Translations under genes and position numbers: made by a program
Origin: Tetrastigma voinierianum
Lineage: Eukaryota; Streptophyta; Magnoliopsida; Vitales; Vitaceae
Length of the DNA stretch: 64,000 nt
Direction: 5' to 3'
Assembly (NCBI GenBank): GCA_016808115.1
Contig: JAEQBH010000999.1
Span: forward strand, 186,001-250,000
Shown: positions 36,531-48,933 of the stretch, piece after piece
Layout: the number at the start of each line of letters is the position of its first letter
Numbering within the stretch: the stretch's first letter is position 1
Notes under the pieces: model-generated
Seen by the model: the letters and a program-made list of their open reading frames with translations, nothing else
Databases searched by the model: none
What the model was told of the DNA's origin: nothing

Positions 36531-36659
36531 CGCAATCAACCTAAGGCCATCCTATGCTGAGTCATAGAGACGGGGTGAAGTACCGTGGTGTAACTAGATA
36601 CCGGTCTACGCACCCTTTCGCGAGGGGCCCAAAGTGTTCATCCTAAAACATCCACACAT

Positions 36660-36980
36660 TTACACACTACTCGAGGTAGATCCAAGTTTGAACTCTCCTC
36701 GTCCTCTAGGGTAAGGCTCGCTAGCCAACCCGCTAACTGTTCCTGACACTTGGACTCGTATACTGTCTAGGGAAAATATCGTGCTTGCCCCCTGAAATAC
36801 CACAGGAGTACCGTCCTGCGTGTAGGCGGTAATCCTCCTACGCTCACAATCGATGACGACCCTGTAAGCTATCAGCCAATCCATCCTCGTGACGACCGAA
36901 CCTCCGACATGTCCATAACCCCAAATCCACTCCGAGAGTCCCAAGATCTCTAACTCAACCCCTCGACATGTCATCCCTAT
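36660..36980 (-). pseudogene. E1 aspartic protease, C-terminal part
   Basis: Minus-strand reading includes MTCRGVELEILGLSEW and VVTRMDWLIAYRVVIDCERR, then TPVVFQG. This is the flap and dimer part of a gypsy protease. The active-site DSGASHSF segment is not found upstream, where gag sequence joins directly. Confidence 0.82.
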
Positions 36981-37079
36981 TCGCCCTAATCCCTAGGAGA
37001 ATTCACGTACAACGGTCTTCTCTAAGGTCTCAGAGGTCCATTTCCACCATATATAGTTCATTCCCCGCCCAGAACGTTA

Positions 37080-37398
37080 ATGAACTTAATCCTCGAAGGT
37101 CGCTGCCGAGGTAACTTCCATAGCCTCTAACACTTTCTCGACGCAAGATGGAACCAATGGTCGCCACCATCTGACCTCCCCTCCCGTGAATACTCCGGGA
37201 GGATTATCGCCCTCTAAACCTCCGGGGGTTACTGTGGTCTCTCGACTACCGCTTATACTAGCATGTGCGATAGCACCCACTACAACACCTACTAGCCTAC
37301 AGTCTACCGTCTGGGCCGTCGGGCAATTTCGTCAATTATTCGGTGTCCGACTAATGCCCCCGTGGACGTCCCTATGTCCTCAGCCCTCTACTAGCCAT
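37080..37398 (-). pseudogene. E1 gag, N-terminal part
   Basis: An ATG at 37,398 opens MASRG, followed after frameshifts by FTGGE(V) and a VATIGSILR-like segment that corresponds to the start of the gag core (compare FTGGQMVADHWFMRIG in E2). Gag forms the particle shell. The central part is missing; the sequence passes to protease near 37,000. Confidence 0.7.
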
Positions 37399-38883
37399 TT
37401 ACAATTCATTACATGGCAACAAGAACTACGAACTTTCATTCTGCCTAACTAGCAAATGTACATGCCAATAGACTTAACAACCATGAACTAACCTTATTCA
37501 TTTCCTAAGTGGTGCAAGCAATTCCAACCACTTAATTCATTTTAATTCTATAAATTCTAGGCTCTTGTTCATTTCGAAGACCCAATCCCTAAGGTCATAA
37601 TTCCCAACCTAGCATTCACCCATTTTCCTATACGCATCACACCACGCATATAATTCCTCGCACACAACTACCGCACAATCACCACTTCACCCGAGAGGTT
37701 AAATCCAATAAAGATCTCTAAGACATAACCACAGCCCCGAAGTACCAATCATACATAACTCAGTGTATACGTTGAATCAATTTCGCTTAAAATATTGTTT
37801 TCAATCTAAATTTTTATTTTCAAAATTTTATTTATTTTTCAAATTTTAGTCAAATTTTATTTGATTTTATTTAATTTAATAAAAAAATTTTTTTTTTCGA
37901 AAATTTATTTTACGATGAATAGTTGCTTCATTTAATGACTGCGAAAATACTGAGTCAAACAGGTCAAAACTGAGTCAGGTGCACCAAGCACCCAACCTGG
38001 CCCAGCTGCACGCACAGGCCGCGCCCAGGCCGCCCAGCCGGCTGTGCCCGCGCGCCTGCTGCGCCCCGCGTGCCTGCCTGCCGCGCGCCCGTGCCGCCCG
38101 CCTGCAGCGCGTGCCCGCCTGCCGCGCGCCCTGCCTCGCGCTCCGCCCAGCAGGCTCTGCCGCGCGTCCGGCGCGCCCGCTCGCCCACGCCCCAGCCCAG
38201 CGCCCCAGCGCCCAGCGCCCGTGCGCCCGCTCAACCTGCGCCCGCGCGCCCATGCCGCCTGCGCCGTGCCGCGCGCCCCACCTGCGCGCCCTGTGCCTAG
38301 CCCAGCGCCCAGCCCAGCCTTAAGCTCAGTTGGGCAGTAGCCCATCCAGGTTCTGTACCAAAAAATTTTTTTTTTTTTTTTTTTCATTTCTTTCAGCCAC
38401 TGGAAAATACCAAAAAATACATTTATTTATTTTCTTCCATTTTCCAGTACACCAATAAATTTATTAAAATTTATTTCATCTATATTATTATTATTTTTTT
38501 TTCATTCCCAACTAACCAAATAAATTGCTTAAATTTATTTCATTTATTTTCTTGTTCCAGTTTACACGTTGTAAACTCCTAGGTTTGTTTTCCAACATGC
38601 CTGTGTGCTATCTACCTAAGCACACAAACATTCACATCACACATACCACATGTCATACACACCAAAAACATACATACAACCATTCATCAATCAACATGTT
38701 ATAAACATCAATCATACCATCACATGATCACAATCAAAACACATGCAAGGTTCTAATTTCTCCTCTTCACAGGCCTCCTAGGTAATCTCCACCTAACTTA
38801 CATCATACCACAATCGAGTGGTGATGGATACTCTAACCCGAGCTCCCTAGGCATTCGCGTGATACCTAAGCCTCGATGCCTGC
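37399..38883 (-). other. E1 untranslated leader
   Basis: About 1.5 kb between the gag start and the 5' LTR. It is AT-rich except for the GC tract at 37,979-38,325, with repeated imperfect palindromes AATAAATT ... AATTTATTT at about 38,450-38,480 and 38,517-38,545. A worn primer-binding site adjoins the LTR at about 38,862-38,883. Confidence 0.65.
37979..38325 (-). repeat. GC-rich leader tract with G-runs
   Basis: About 350 bases of near-continuous G and C, made of GCGCGC and GCCCAGCGCC words. On the element's own strand it carries GGGCGCTGGGGCGCTGGG (complement of about 38,200-38,220), a four-run G-quadruplex pattern. Open frames on both strands follow from the lack of A and T and are Ala/Arg/Pro-rich; I do not regard them as genes. 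Counterpart in E4: 60,848-61,290. Confidence 0.85.
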
Positions 38884-41374
38884 CGTGACGCCCCAAAACC
38901 CGGGTCCGCTGGATCATCTGGCCAACCCTGAATACTCGGCGAACGCCGCGACCGACATTTTCGACAAACGGCAGAGTCCCTTTGTACGGAGCTCTACCCA
39001 AATACAAAATCTTCATAAACCCCGTTCCAACATCAATCACCTGATTACAAACGGCCTCTCAAATGAAAACCAATACTAATCACACTATATCCAAAACAGC
39101 TATATTCCTTACAATATTCCAACTATATCCATAATGCAAGAGTTAATGATTTACTCTTATACAACACATATATTGGGTAAACGGTAAGATTCTAATACAT
39201 GTAAAACATTTAACAAAGCCAACATTCCTACTTCTTCACGCCACCTCTAGACGAGCCGTCCCTCGCACGTCCCTGCACTGCAAAAGTTGGGATCCCACGA
39301 CCAAGTGAGCTAAAGCTCAAGAGGGAGAATCGCCTCTAAGTGGGCTACTCACCACCTAAGGCAGCGGTGCTCCATTCTTAAACAATACATTCAAGCAAAT
39401 TCATGATCCTACTTGAATGTCTACATGACCAACTCATCCCGAGTCCTTCAATTGACTCTCTCACACTCTCGCCTAAGCCTTGTATGAGAATTATTATTTT
39501 ATTAGTGGACAACCTCTCCGATGTAGGCATATATCATTCAGCCGCCCGACGATTGATATATATTGTTTGTGGACTACTCCTCCGATGAATATCAATCGGG
39601 CCGCCCGACGATTGATATTTTAAGTTTGTGGACTACCTCCGATAATTAACATTTTTAGACTATCCTCTCAACCGCCTTCTAGACTTATACCATGCACTAA
39701 CTCCATCTCTAGGATACTCCCATGAATATGAAATGCATTATGATGCCATTTCAATAATTCATACAACACATGCAAATATATAAACATGAATATACTCGCA
39801 TAAATCAAATCACACAATCATGTTATGTAATTATACAACTCATATATCACATCAAAATTAGCTCACTTGGCTAATGATCAAACTCATTCCAATGACTCCA
39901 CACACACAATTATATCTCCACACTAGGACTTCATGTTAATACATAAAGTTTATGCATTAACATTTTAAAATCAACACAATGGCCTACAAACACACCATTC
40001 CATGTAATTGTGTCAGCTGTACTAACACATTAAAATATTGTATTAACCTATTTAATTCCACACAAGTCAAATGCCCAAAACACATGGATGATTTTTATCC
40101 ATTTCACACAAACTCCTGGACTGCTTTGCCAGCCCCAAATATAGCGGCTGTCCACGGGCAGCCTATATTTTCCTACGCTCTGCCTTCGTGGAACCGATTT
40201 CCATTCCCATTTCCTATCTTATAAACACCCAAGCATAATTTATTGAATAAATTATGATCTTAACACTCAATTCAAATTTCCTAAAACAGTGCGGTTGGCC
40301 GTCCACTGGCAGCCCACTCATCCTACATCGGTTCTAATTCTTTGAACCGATTTCCATAGCTAACCCGGTCTCATACATACCAACATAGAATTTAAAGCAC
40401 AATCTCAACACAAGCAGCCCACTGATTTTTCTGGGGGTTCACGGACAGCCCAAATGTCCAAAAATATTTTCCATAATTCGATCCCATGTTTTGGGACCGA
40501 CCAACAACCCATTCCCGGCATTTATTCACATCAAGCACATGATTTAAAGAGAAAATTCCAGATCGAAGAGACCTAAACAGCTCCCTCAGTTCTGGGCAGT
40601 CTCAGATGGTCAAAGAATTCTACAGTGGCCTCCACCCGGTCCCACAAGCTTTATCCGATCAAACTACTCACTCGCTCAAACCAACAAACATCAAAAAACA
40701 CTTAAATTCCGAGTAAAAACTCAAGCAGTGAGAAATCTCTACCTCGAAATATTAAAACTCGCACCTTTCGTGCAAGCCCATCGCCAGAAACGTCCAAGCA
40801 GTAACGTTTTCCCCTTCTGGTCTGGGCCGACCGCCAATCTGGCCCGATCATTGTAAGATAACCTGTAAGGAGGTGCTTCTCTCTAAACCCTCAAAATCGT
40901 GGCTGCTGGAAAATCTGCTTCAAATCACTGTGTTTTTCCCTTGCTTTAATTGGAGAAGAAGACCTTATTTGCTACTCTGCCTTCTAGTCACTTAAATCAA
41001 CTCCCAATTACCATTTTGTCCCTCTTCAGATTCATATTCTAGCACTACCCTACCGTCCATTTTCATCATTTCCTCTACTCATACCACTTACAGCATACGC
41101 AGCACACGTTATATTACGCTTCACGCATCGGAAAACCATTTACTTCGCGACCAAACGCGATGCCTCGAAAAACGTGTCGATTCCGAACGGCTCCCGTAGT
41201 GTACCGAATGCATTGCAGCAGCACTAGATTTCGTGAGACGATTCCAACCCAGACAACCGCTTTTGCCATCCGTGATCTAGAGAATTAATTACGATTTTTA
41301 ACCATAATTATAACCAGAATCAAAATTACACGATTTTGCTCTTGCCCATACATTGGAATTTCTCGGGTCTTACA
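38884..41374 (-). repeat. E1 5' LTR (2.45 kb class)
   Basis: Begins CGTGACGCCCCAAAACCCGG, ends TCTCGGGTCTTACA. It matches 31,365-33,875 throughout, with many small indels. No polypurine tract follows it, as expected for a 5' LTR; the next bases are E2 chromodomain. Confidence 0.87.
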
Positions 41375-42700
41375 CCTCCACTCCATAGTGCCGCCATAGT
41401 ACCCTCATGGGGTCTCTCACTCTGGCCTTGCGCCGCAAACCTGATCACGGCCATCAACAATGCACACTGGTCCCTCCTCGAAGGTCCTATCCGCTAACCT
41501 CAATCCGTCCCCAATCAACCACATGAGCCGGATCCGAGTATATTTCGGAGCATGAGACGTGGAAACAATCTCCCCGGACACTGACATGCTGGCAAGAAGC
41601 CAACCTAGCACATAATGCCTATCATCTCGAGTATCCGAAGGCTCCAATAAACCCCTAAGTGATAGCTTCCCGCACTTGCCGAATCTAACCACTCCCCTCT
41701 TAGGCATCACCTTCAAGAAGACGTGATCCCCAACCTCGAACTCTAAGGGTCGACGTCGCACATCCGCATAACTCTTCTGCTGACTCTGAGCCGTGAGAAG
41801 ACGCTGTCGTATCAAGCCCACTTTCTCTGAGGTGTCTCTAATCAAGTCGTGACTGACGGAGCTCTCTCCCACCTCATTCAACATAATGGTGACCCGCATG
41901 GCCTCCCATACAAAGTGCCTCATAATGATGTTATCCGTATATCGCCGATAACCGTTGTTGCGCGACCCCACTAAGGGCAAATGCCCTCCCAAATTACTCT
42001 TTATGATCCAGACGATGCTCCAGATGTCCCTCTACTGTGATAGTCCCTCCCAGACTCACTGATCTGGCCCGAGGGTGGAACAGACCATCGTCACCGCAGG
42101 CCCATATTGAAACTCTTCCAAAATCAGGTCAGAACCTCTGGGTCCCTATCCGACACTATGGATACCGCACCAACGTGAATGCACCATCTCTCGAATGTAC
42201 AACCGCGTAATCTCTCCACATGGTTATCATCCGCACGACTAGAAAATGTGCCGACTTCGTGAGCCGGTCCACTATCACCCATACCGCGTCATGCTTCTAC
42301 TGCATCCGTGGCAAATGGGTCACAAGGTCCATCGTGACGTGTTCCCACTTCCACTCAGCCACCTCTAATGGCTGAAGTAAACGCTGGCTTTAAAGGTTTA
42401 GCCTTAACCTCGCCGACGTGTGAGACATCGTCAACAAAGTCCCTTACATGTCTCTCTTCATCCCCACTAATAGTAATCGGCGACCTAAGATCCCGTACAT
42501 CTTCGTACACCCGGATGCACGGCAAATCGAGAGCGTTGAAACTCCCCGAGAATCTCCCTCTCTCAAATCGATCAACCGGGAACCACTACCCGTCCCTATA
42601 TCAAGACTAACATCTATGTGAACGGTCTAGCCTCGTCACCTGCATTTAATTACTCGATCCCCGATGGACACTATCTCTCAAGGCCCCGCCACGGACTCAA
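41375..42700 (-). pseudogene. E2 integrase and chromodomain start
   Basis: Minus-strand frames give the integrase core EHVTMDLVTHLPR (42,300-42,350), which includes the first catalytic Asp, then VWVIVDRLTKSAHFL, a damaged SDRDPR-like segment, HLPLVGSRNN, and the C-terminal QKSYADVRRRPLEFEVGDHVFLKVMP (two runs, about 41,700-41,790). The chromodomain follows (FEEGPVCIVDGRDQ) and stops at 41,375, where E1 is inserted. Integrase joins the cDNA to chromosomes. Many frameshifts. Confidence 0.88.
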
Positions 42701-42929
42701 TCACTCGTCACGCAGACGGCAGCTACTCAAACTCCCCAAGGCCCTCGAGTCCGCCGATGCACCGTAGCCCAAATCGTCCCACGCCTCGAGCATCCGCCAC
42801 TCGAAGCTATACTAGCCAACGCTCCTCGTGACTTTCGATCGAGTGCATCGCCCACTACATTTCCGCTTTACAGATGGTAATGCAAAGTGAAATCATAATC
42901 CCCTCTGTGAACTCCATCCATCCGCTACA

Positions 42930-43300
42930 ATTTCATATTGAGGTTCCGTCGCAAGTGAAAACATAATTTCGACTTTTATGGTCCTGTGCACACCCGAACT
43001 CCTCGTATAAGCAAGGGCGCCAAATCTTCAAGGCGAAGACTACGGCCGCTAATTCCATGTCGTGTGTGGGGTAATCACGTGGATCTTCACCGACGAACCA
43101 TAGTTTCACTACCCTCCCGCACTGCATCAAACATCCCATCCGCCCTCGAGGCATCACAATTTCGTCCCGTCCGGACTATCAAGATGGAGCCGAAGTAAGT
43201 CTCCCTCTTCAACTCCGGAATGCCTCCTCGCAGACGGCCATCCTAATCAAACTCGACCTCCTTCAGTCAACCTAGTCATAGGTGCCGCTTATTCGAGAAA
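42930..43300 (-). pseudogene. E2 RNase H
   Basis: Minus-strand reading includes a YCDASG-like start, GCLMQCGRVV, YPTHDMELAAVVFALKIWR, and DHKSRNYVFT. These are the standard gypsy RNase H landmarks, with the catalytic Glu and Asp positions recognisable. Frame changes lie near 43,140-43,200. Confidence 0.9.
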
Positions 43301-43970
43301 TCCTCAATGAATCTCCCCAGAATACCCGCCTAACCCAAGGAACTACGATCTCGAAGACTAACTTCGCCTCCTAACTCATCACCGCCTCGACCTTCCCAGT
43401 CGACCGACACTCCCGATGCCGACACCACGTGTCCCAAAAAATCACCCCGCAGCTTCAAACCCACACTTACCGAACTTAGCGCATAAATTGATGGTCTCTC
43501 AACAACCTAACACAATCCTCAAGTGCTACCTCATGCTCCTACTCGACCAGAGTAGATCAAATGTCATCCACGATGACTACGACAAACCGATCTAAATAGG
43601 GTCAGAATTATCCTATGCATGAGATCCATGAATACCGCTACGATTTGTCAACCGAAGGGCATCATCAGAACTCAAAGTGCCCATAACGCGCCCTAAACGG
43701 TCTTTACACCGTATCCCTAACCTCACCGATGGTAACCAAACACAAGGTCTATCTCGAGTAGACTCGCTTCCTCTCAATCGATCAAACAAATCTTCAATCC
43801 TGTGAATGGGTACCGATTCTTGATCGTGAACCCGCTCAATCGTTTGCGAATTAATGCACATTCAGTGGTCTTGTCCTTCTCTTCTGAATGTAACCAGCGC
43901 CCCATGGTGAAGTGTCGGGTCTAATAAATTTGGCCCAATAGCCTGCGAACTGACTCGAGTTCCCTCGCAA
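43300..43970 (-). pseudogene. E2 reverse transcriptase
   Basis: Minus-strand frames read HFTMGR (equivalent of WGAPV) near 43,905, RIEDLFDRLRGSE (about 43,770-43,810), the catalytic VVVIVDD (43,562-43,585), and KFGKCGF-type and FLGHVVSASGV-like text with frameshifts down to 43,300. RNase H follows directly, which is the normal order. Confidence 0.88.
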
Positions 43971-44039
43971 CTCAACTCGGTGCCATCCTATGCGGAGTCA
44001 TAGAGATGGGTGAAGTACCAGGATGTAACTCGATACCGA

Positions 44040-44460
44040 AGTCTACGACCCTCTGTAAAGGTGCCTGTGCAGCTCTATCCGGAAACATCCACATACACGC
44101 ACACTACTCGAGGTAGATCTAAGTCCGGGTCTCTCCTCGTCCCCAGTAGGTTGGCTCAAGTACCTAACCCGCTTAACCGCCCCTCGACACCTAATCGTAT
44201 AACGCTTGGGGGCAAATGTCATGCTCATTCCTCTCAAATACCACACGAGTACCGTCCCGCGATGGGCTGGTGAACCCTCCTACGCCACACCGGAGAACGA
44301 CTTCGTAAGCCGGCCACCTAATCCATCCTCGTGATGACATCGAACTCCTCGACATGTCCATGATCCTCAGTCCACTGTGAGGAGTCCCCGAGATCTCCAA
44401 CTCGCAACCTCGACATATCATCCATACCTCGCCCTAATTCCTTAGGGAGAACTCACGTAC
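44040..44460 (-). pseudogene. E2 aspartic protease
   Basis: Minus-strand reading includes MICRGCELEISGTPHSGL and MDMSRS, then a frameshifted MDWL..YEVVLRC segment and TRVVFERNEHDI. The DSG active site is not seen; gag C-terminal sequence adjoins upstream. Confidence 0.8.
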
Positions 44461-45126
44461 AAAGGCCCTTTGCCTCAACCCACCTAACTCTCTCTATGGT
44501 CGTGGTCGGTCCCAACATGGAATCCATATTCCTCGTAGGCGTCCCATATCCTATCTCGAATCTGACAACTTCAAACCCATTCTCGAATCTCCTAACTCGA
44601 CCAAGTCTACGGCCACGTAATCATTTCCAAGAACGGCCAAATTTCGTGAACCTGGTGGCCGCATAATCCATCACAATATCGCCCTCGCTTAAATTCTAGG
44701 AACTCCTGAGCCAAGTAGCCTCCGAGTACTTACCCATGAACAACTCCCGAAACTCGCCCCCATGTCATAACCCTAGAAGTCCTAACCCATCTCCACCATA
44801 CCCGGCCTCGCCTCTAAATGAATGTAACCCGATCCCGGGTCGCATTCAGGTGATCTCCATAGCCCCAATAATACCCCGATCCGCATAAACCAATGGTCCG
44901 CCACCATCTGCCCTCCCGTGAATGCCTGAGGGTGGTGCGCCGAAATCTCCTCGAGGTTACTAGACCCTCCCCCGACTACTCCGCTATGCTAGCATGTGCG
45001 ATAGTAGCCGCTGTAACACCTCCATGCACCCGCAAAGGCCCGCTGACAACACGGCTGGGCTGGGTCAAATGCCTGCGGGTGCTGACCAGCGCCCTGCACG
45101 CCCACGTCCCTCCCTCGACTAGCCAT
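44460..45126 (-). pseudogene. E2 gag
   Basis: The ATG at 45,126 opens MASRGRDVGVQGAGQHP, followed by FTGGQMVADHWFMRIG, a LEARPGMV segment, FRELFMGKYS, MDYAATRFTKFG and NMDSMLGPTTTIER. The order matches a retrotransposon gag core followed by its C-terminal linker. No CCHC knuckle is seen before protease, so that part is lost or garbled. Several stops and frameshifts. Confidence 0.8.
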
Positions 45127-46232
45127 CTATACCGCTTCACGACAAGTTAATTCAACATGCATTCTAAGGCATAAACATAGCCCTAGACACTAATCATACA
45201 CATAAATCAAGTGATACACATTGTCCTTGCATTTACAGTAATACAAGGCAACTTGCATTTAAAATATTGTTTTCTAATGAACATTTTATTTTCGAAAATT
45301 TCATTTTTGAAAATTTTATTTTTCGAAAATTTTGTCTAATTTTATTTGATTCTGGATTTTTTTCAAAATACTTTATTTAATTCCATTTTCTTCAATTTTA
45401 CAACTCAGAAAAACTCCAAAATTATTTTCTTCACTCTCATAACCGAATAAATTTATGAAATTTATTTCTTCTTCACTTTATCATTTTTTTCATTTATTTG
45501 GTTACTCGGAGACACAAAAAATACTTATCCATATTTTTTTTTCATTCTCCAGTACACCTAAATAAATTTATTAAATTTATTTTATCCTAGTTTTCTTCGC
45601 TTTACACACTATGTTCTAAAACCAATTTTTTTTTTCTCTCCTCATTTTTTTTTTCTCAAGCCTCCTGCTACCTCTACATGCAATAACTTAAATACTGCAT
45701 CCACACAACTAAAAACTTTTATGAGTTCTACTATAAAATCTATTAAAATTTTATTTCCTTTTCCCATATAAATTTATTATAATTTATTTCATTTATTTTT
45801 TTTCACTTTTATCAATTAAAACCTCAAAGTGTTCTAACACCTTAAAATTTTTATTAAAAAATTCTATTTTGTCATCCATCAAACCAAATAAATTGATTAC
45901 AATTTATTTCATTTCCAAGCCATACACTATAAACTCCTAAGATTTGTTTTCCAACATAATAAGTGCTAATTACCTAAGCACCCAAACATCATAACATATC
46001 ACAAACCATGTTATAAAACATCATTCATACATGTATCACATAATAAATCATCAAATCACACAAAACACACCAACACACGATGCAAAGGTCCTAGTTTTGT
46101 CCCGTGGATTTCCTAGGTAATCCATACCTACGCTCAACATCAAAACCACACCCAAAGGGTGATGTTCTTATACCTCAAAGACTATGGCTTAAGCCTAAAT
46201 CCCCTCAAGCCCTAGGTAGCCGTATACCTAAA
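45127..46232 (-). other. E2 untranslated leader
   Basis: AT-rich, with TTTTCGAAAATTT words near 45,290-45,345 and at least four imperfect palindromes of the form AAATAAATT ... AATTTATTT (about 45,460, 45,555, 45,765 and 45,885). Unlike E1 and E4 it has no GC-rich tract. Confidence 0.65.
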
Positions 46233-46243
46233 CTCTGATACCA
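46233..46243 (-). other. E2 primer-binding site (initiator Met tRNA)
   Basis: The minus strand reads TGGTATCAGAGTTT, one base inside the 5' LTR edge, a clear match to the initiator methionine tRNA 3' end complement used by most plant LTR elements. Confidence 0.85.
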
Positions 46244-46244
46244 A

Positions 46245-48258
46245 GCGACGCCCAACCGGGGTCCGTTGACTTCATCCACAATCCTATGGAAACACTCATG
46301 AAATTGCCCAAGACCCACATTTCTCATTTAGCACCCAAGTGCAGCCTCCTTTGTAATGTGGAGCTCTACCCACCATAAAACCTCGCATATACCCGTCCTA
46401 AACAAATTCAATATAATAAATTTACGATTTAAAACCCGGCCACTACCATAAACTATACTCAATATACATGCCAACTACGAATCCAACTATATACCCAATA
46501 TTACAAGAGTTAATATGTTTTTAATTTTATACAATACATACATTAAACTTAAAAAGTTCTAATACATGTATACATCAAAGCCACAAACTTGCATTTTCTC
46601 TAATCCTCGGTCTCTAGACGAGCCGTCCTCGCACGCCCCCGCACCGTAAAATAATATCCCCGACAGGTGAGCTAATGCTCAAGAGGAATCGCCCCTATGG
46701 CTACTCTCCACCTAAGTGGCACATGAATGCCCAAAATAAACATACATTCAAGCAAATGACGATCCTACTCAATGTCTACATGACCAACTCCGCATCCCGA
46801 GTCCCTGATCGATTTCCATCACACTCGCCTCTAAGCCCTCAGACAAAATTTTATTATTTTGTTGCTGACAACCTCCGATGTATATATATCAACGCCGCCC
46901 GACGACGATATATTATTTGTTTGTTTGTGGACAACCCTCCGATGTGTATATATCAATTGGGCCGCTTCGACGATTGATATATTATTTGTCGACTACCCTC
47001 CACGAATATCAATCGCCGTCTCGACGATTGATATTTTTAATTTGGACTACCCTCCGATAATTAATATTTTTTTAGACAACCCGAACCGTTTTCTAGACTA
47101 TCTCACACTCACTCCTATAGTCCTAGGTGTTTAAAGGCATATGGAATGCATGTATGCCAATTCCAATACGCTTCAATTCATGTGTAAATATATAAACATG
47201 CATATATTTATGCAAATTTAATTCACACAATCATGTCATGTAAATTAATTAATTCATACATCAAAATTAGCTCCTTGGCTAAGGATCAACACGAGCAATT
47301 TAATTTAAATCACTGACCTAACACATTTTCACAAAAATACATTTCAGAACACTGCTTCGGAATAGTGAAACCCTACATTATTCCCGAAAAATCACAACTA
47401 CTCCAGCTCACTTTCGAACCTCGCATTTCACCTAGCCATTCTTGGCCTCATCCAACCCATTACATGATTTATCACAAAGCACAATTAAATCAACCTAATT
47501 AGCCTAGTGATGTGCTACTGGCTGCTCCATTTTCGTTTCAAAATTAGACACCAGCCCCAAGTTTTGGGACTGGACAAAGGCCCTCACTCTACCTCATTCA
47601 ACTCAAACATTCATAAAGTACTTAAAGAGGGAATAAAACCCAAGTAGGGAGAAACCCCTACCTCTCGGAGTTTGAGGAAACTCCCAAACTCTGCACTCCA
47701 CACGAAGCCCTCTCCTCGCAGAGAGCGCTCCTTCTGTCCTAAGGATCGCCGACCCGGCCTGATCGCCCGTATTTTTTAGAGCAGAAGCATTGACTCTCTC
47801 ACCAGAATCACGTTTCGCAACTCACGCCACCATTTTTCATTTCACGCTTTTGCTTTTTGCACTAATGAAGGAGATGGTTACTATTGAGCATTTCTCATTC
47901 CTTTGTTTCACTTTAAAAATCAAATTCCAAAACGCCATTATGTCCTTCATTTACTGCCACATTCTAAGTACTATCTCTACTGGCCCATTTTCATCATTTC
48001 CTCTCTTACTCATACCTTCCAGATCGAAAATCGCTTTACTTACACCCGAACCGCGATATCTCAAAACGTAAATTCCGATCGTCTCTAATTCACGAAATTT
48101 ACGTGCTACTAGATTTCCGAGAGACGATTCCAACTGGAAACCGCTTTCACATCCTGGCATCTAGACAACTTACGATTTTTAACCTAAATAACAATTTCAG
48201 AATCGAATTACGATTTTCACATTTTTCTAGAAATTGGAATTTCTGGCCCATGTTAACA
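46245..48258 (-). repeat. E2 5' LTR (2.0 kb class)
   Basis: Starts GCGACGCCCAACCGGGGTCC and ends near CCCATGTTAACA. It matches 29,145-31,171 in order and class-specific words. Hairpin modules are at 46,873-47,070. Confidence 0.85.
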
Positions 48259-48813
48259 AGCCTCTTGTCCCGAAGATCGCGACTGGCCTGACGTCGTATT
48301 TCTGTATAGTAATGAAGACTCTCTCTCTCTAAACTTGAAATTTCACCACCCGATCCCCCTTCCTGGGCCTTCCCAGCTTGTTTCCTTTGGGCCAAGTGGG
48401 TAAGATGAGTCATAAACACACTATTTCGTTTCTAAATGACTTAAACTTTCCAAAACGACTTTATGTCCCTCTCATTTCCGAAGCTTTGATTCTGTGACAT
48501 TACTACCGTCCATTTCATTATTTCTCTACTCCTACCAATTTACGAACATGAGTATCATATATATGATTTTCGTCGTAACGAAAATCAAGCACAGACTCAA
48601 AAATGTAAGATGCCTCGTGAAACGTGCCAACTCCGACTGTTCGAATTTAAATTTTACATGCTAACTAGATTTCATGAGATGATTCCAATCAGGTAATCCG
48701 TTTCATCATCCGAGATCTAGAGAATAAATTACTTACTTTAACCGAAATGACAATTTCAGAATCGAAATTACGATTTTACCTTTTCCGTGAAATTGGAATT
48801 TCTCAGTCTTACA
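48259..48813 (-). repeat. E3 3' LTR, second part (split LTR)
   Basis: Begins inside the LTR (AGCCTCTTGTCCCGAAGATC, matching about 30,612 and 47,720 of the intact LTRs) and ends TCTCAGTCTTACA before a polypurine tract. It completes the LTR begun at 27,748-29,144. Confidence 0.82.
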
Positions 48814-48933
48814 TTCTCCCTCCTTAAAATAATTTTTGTCCTGAATTTCTGAACAAACACAATTACTCACATGCATATGCAACAAGCACTCTACCATGCA
48901 TGTAAATACCATTTAAATGTTAAACAACTAAAC

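Larger units (their letters stand above)
31365..41374 (-). mobile_element. E1: mosaic, probably non-autonomous gypsy element
   Basis: Complete 10.0 kb element: 3' LTR 31,365-33,875, internal 33,876-38,883, 5' LTR 38,884-41,374. It interrupts the chromodomain of E2; CTCCC at 31,360-31,364 and CCTCC at 41,375-41,379 may be the worn target duplication. Internal order on the minus strand is: long leader with GC-rich tract, gag start, protease end, RT, a second gag C-terminal block plus unknown sequence, integrase C-terminus, chromodomain. RNase H and the integrase core are absent. E4 has the same arrangement. Confidence 0.82.
29145..48258 (-). mobile_element. E2: gypsy chromovirus-type element, interrupted by E1
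   Basis: The 3' LTR is 29,145-31,171, internal parts are 31,172-31,364 and 41,375-46,244, and the 5' LTR is 46,245-48,258. Without E1 it is about 9.1 kb. Both LTRs belong to the 2.0 kb class (2,027 and 2,014 bases) and share AACTATACTYMAYATAYATG and other class-specific words. Internal order on the minus strand is gag, protease, RT, RNase H, integrase, chromodomain. It is inserted in the LTR of E3. Frameshifts occur throughout. Confidence 0.85.

Noticed and set aside
37932..38387. Long open frames on both strands of the GC-rich tract
   Set aside because: Four or more overlapping Ala/Arg/Pro-rich frames follow from the absence of A and T. No domain is seen and the tract lies in an untranslated leader.
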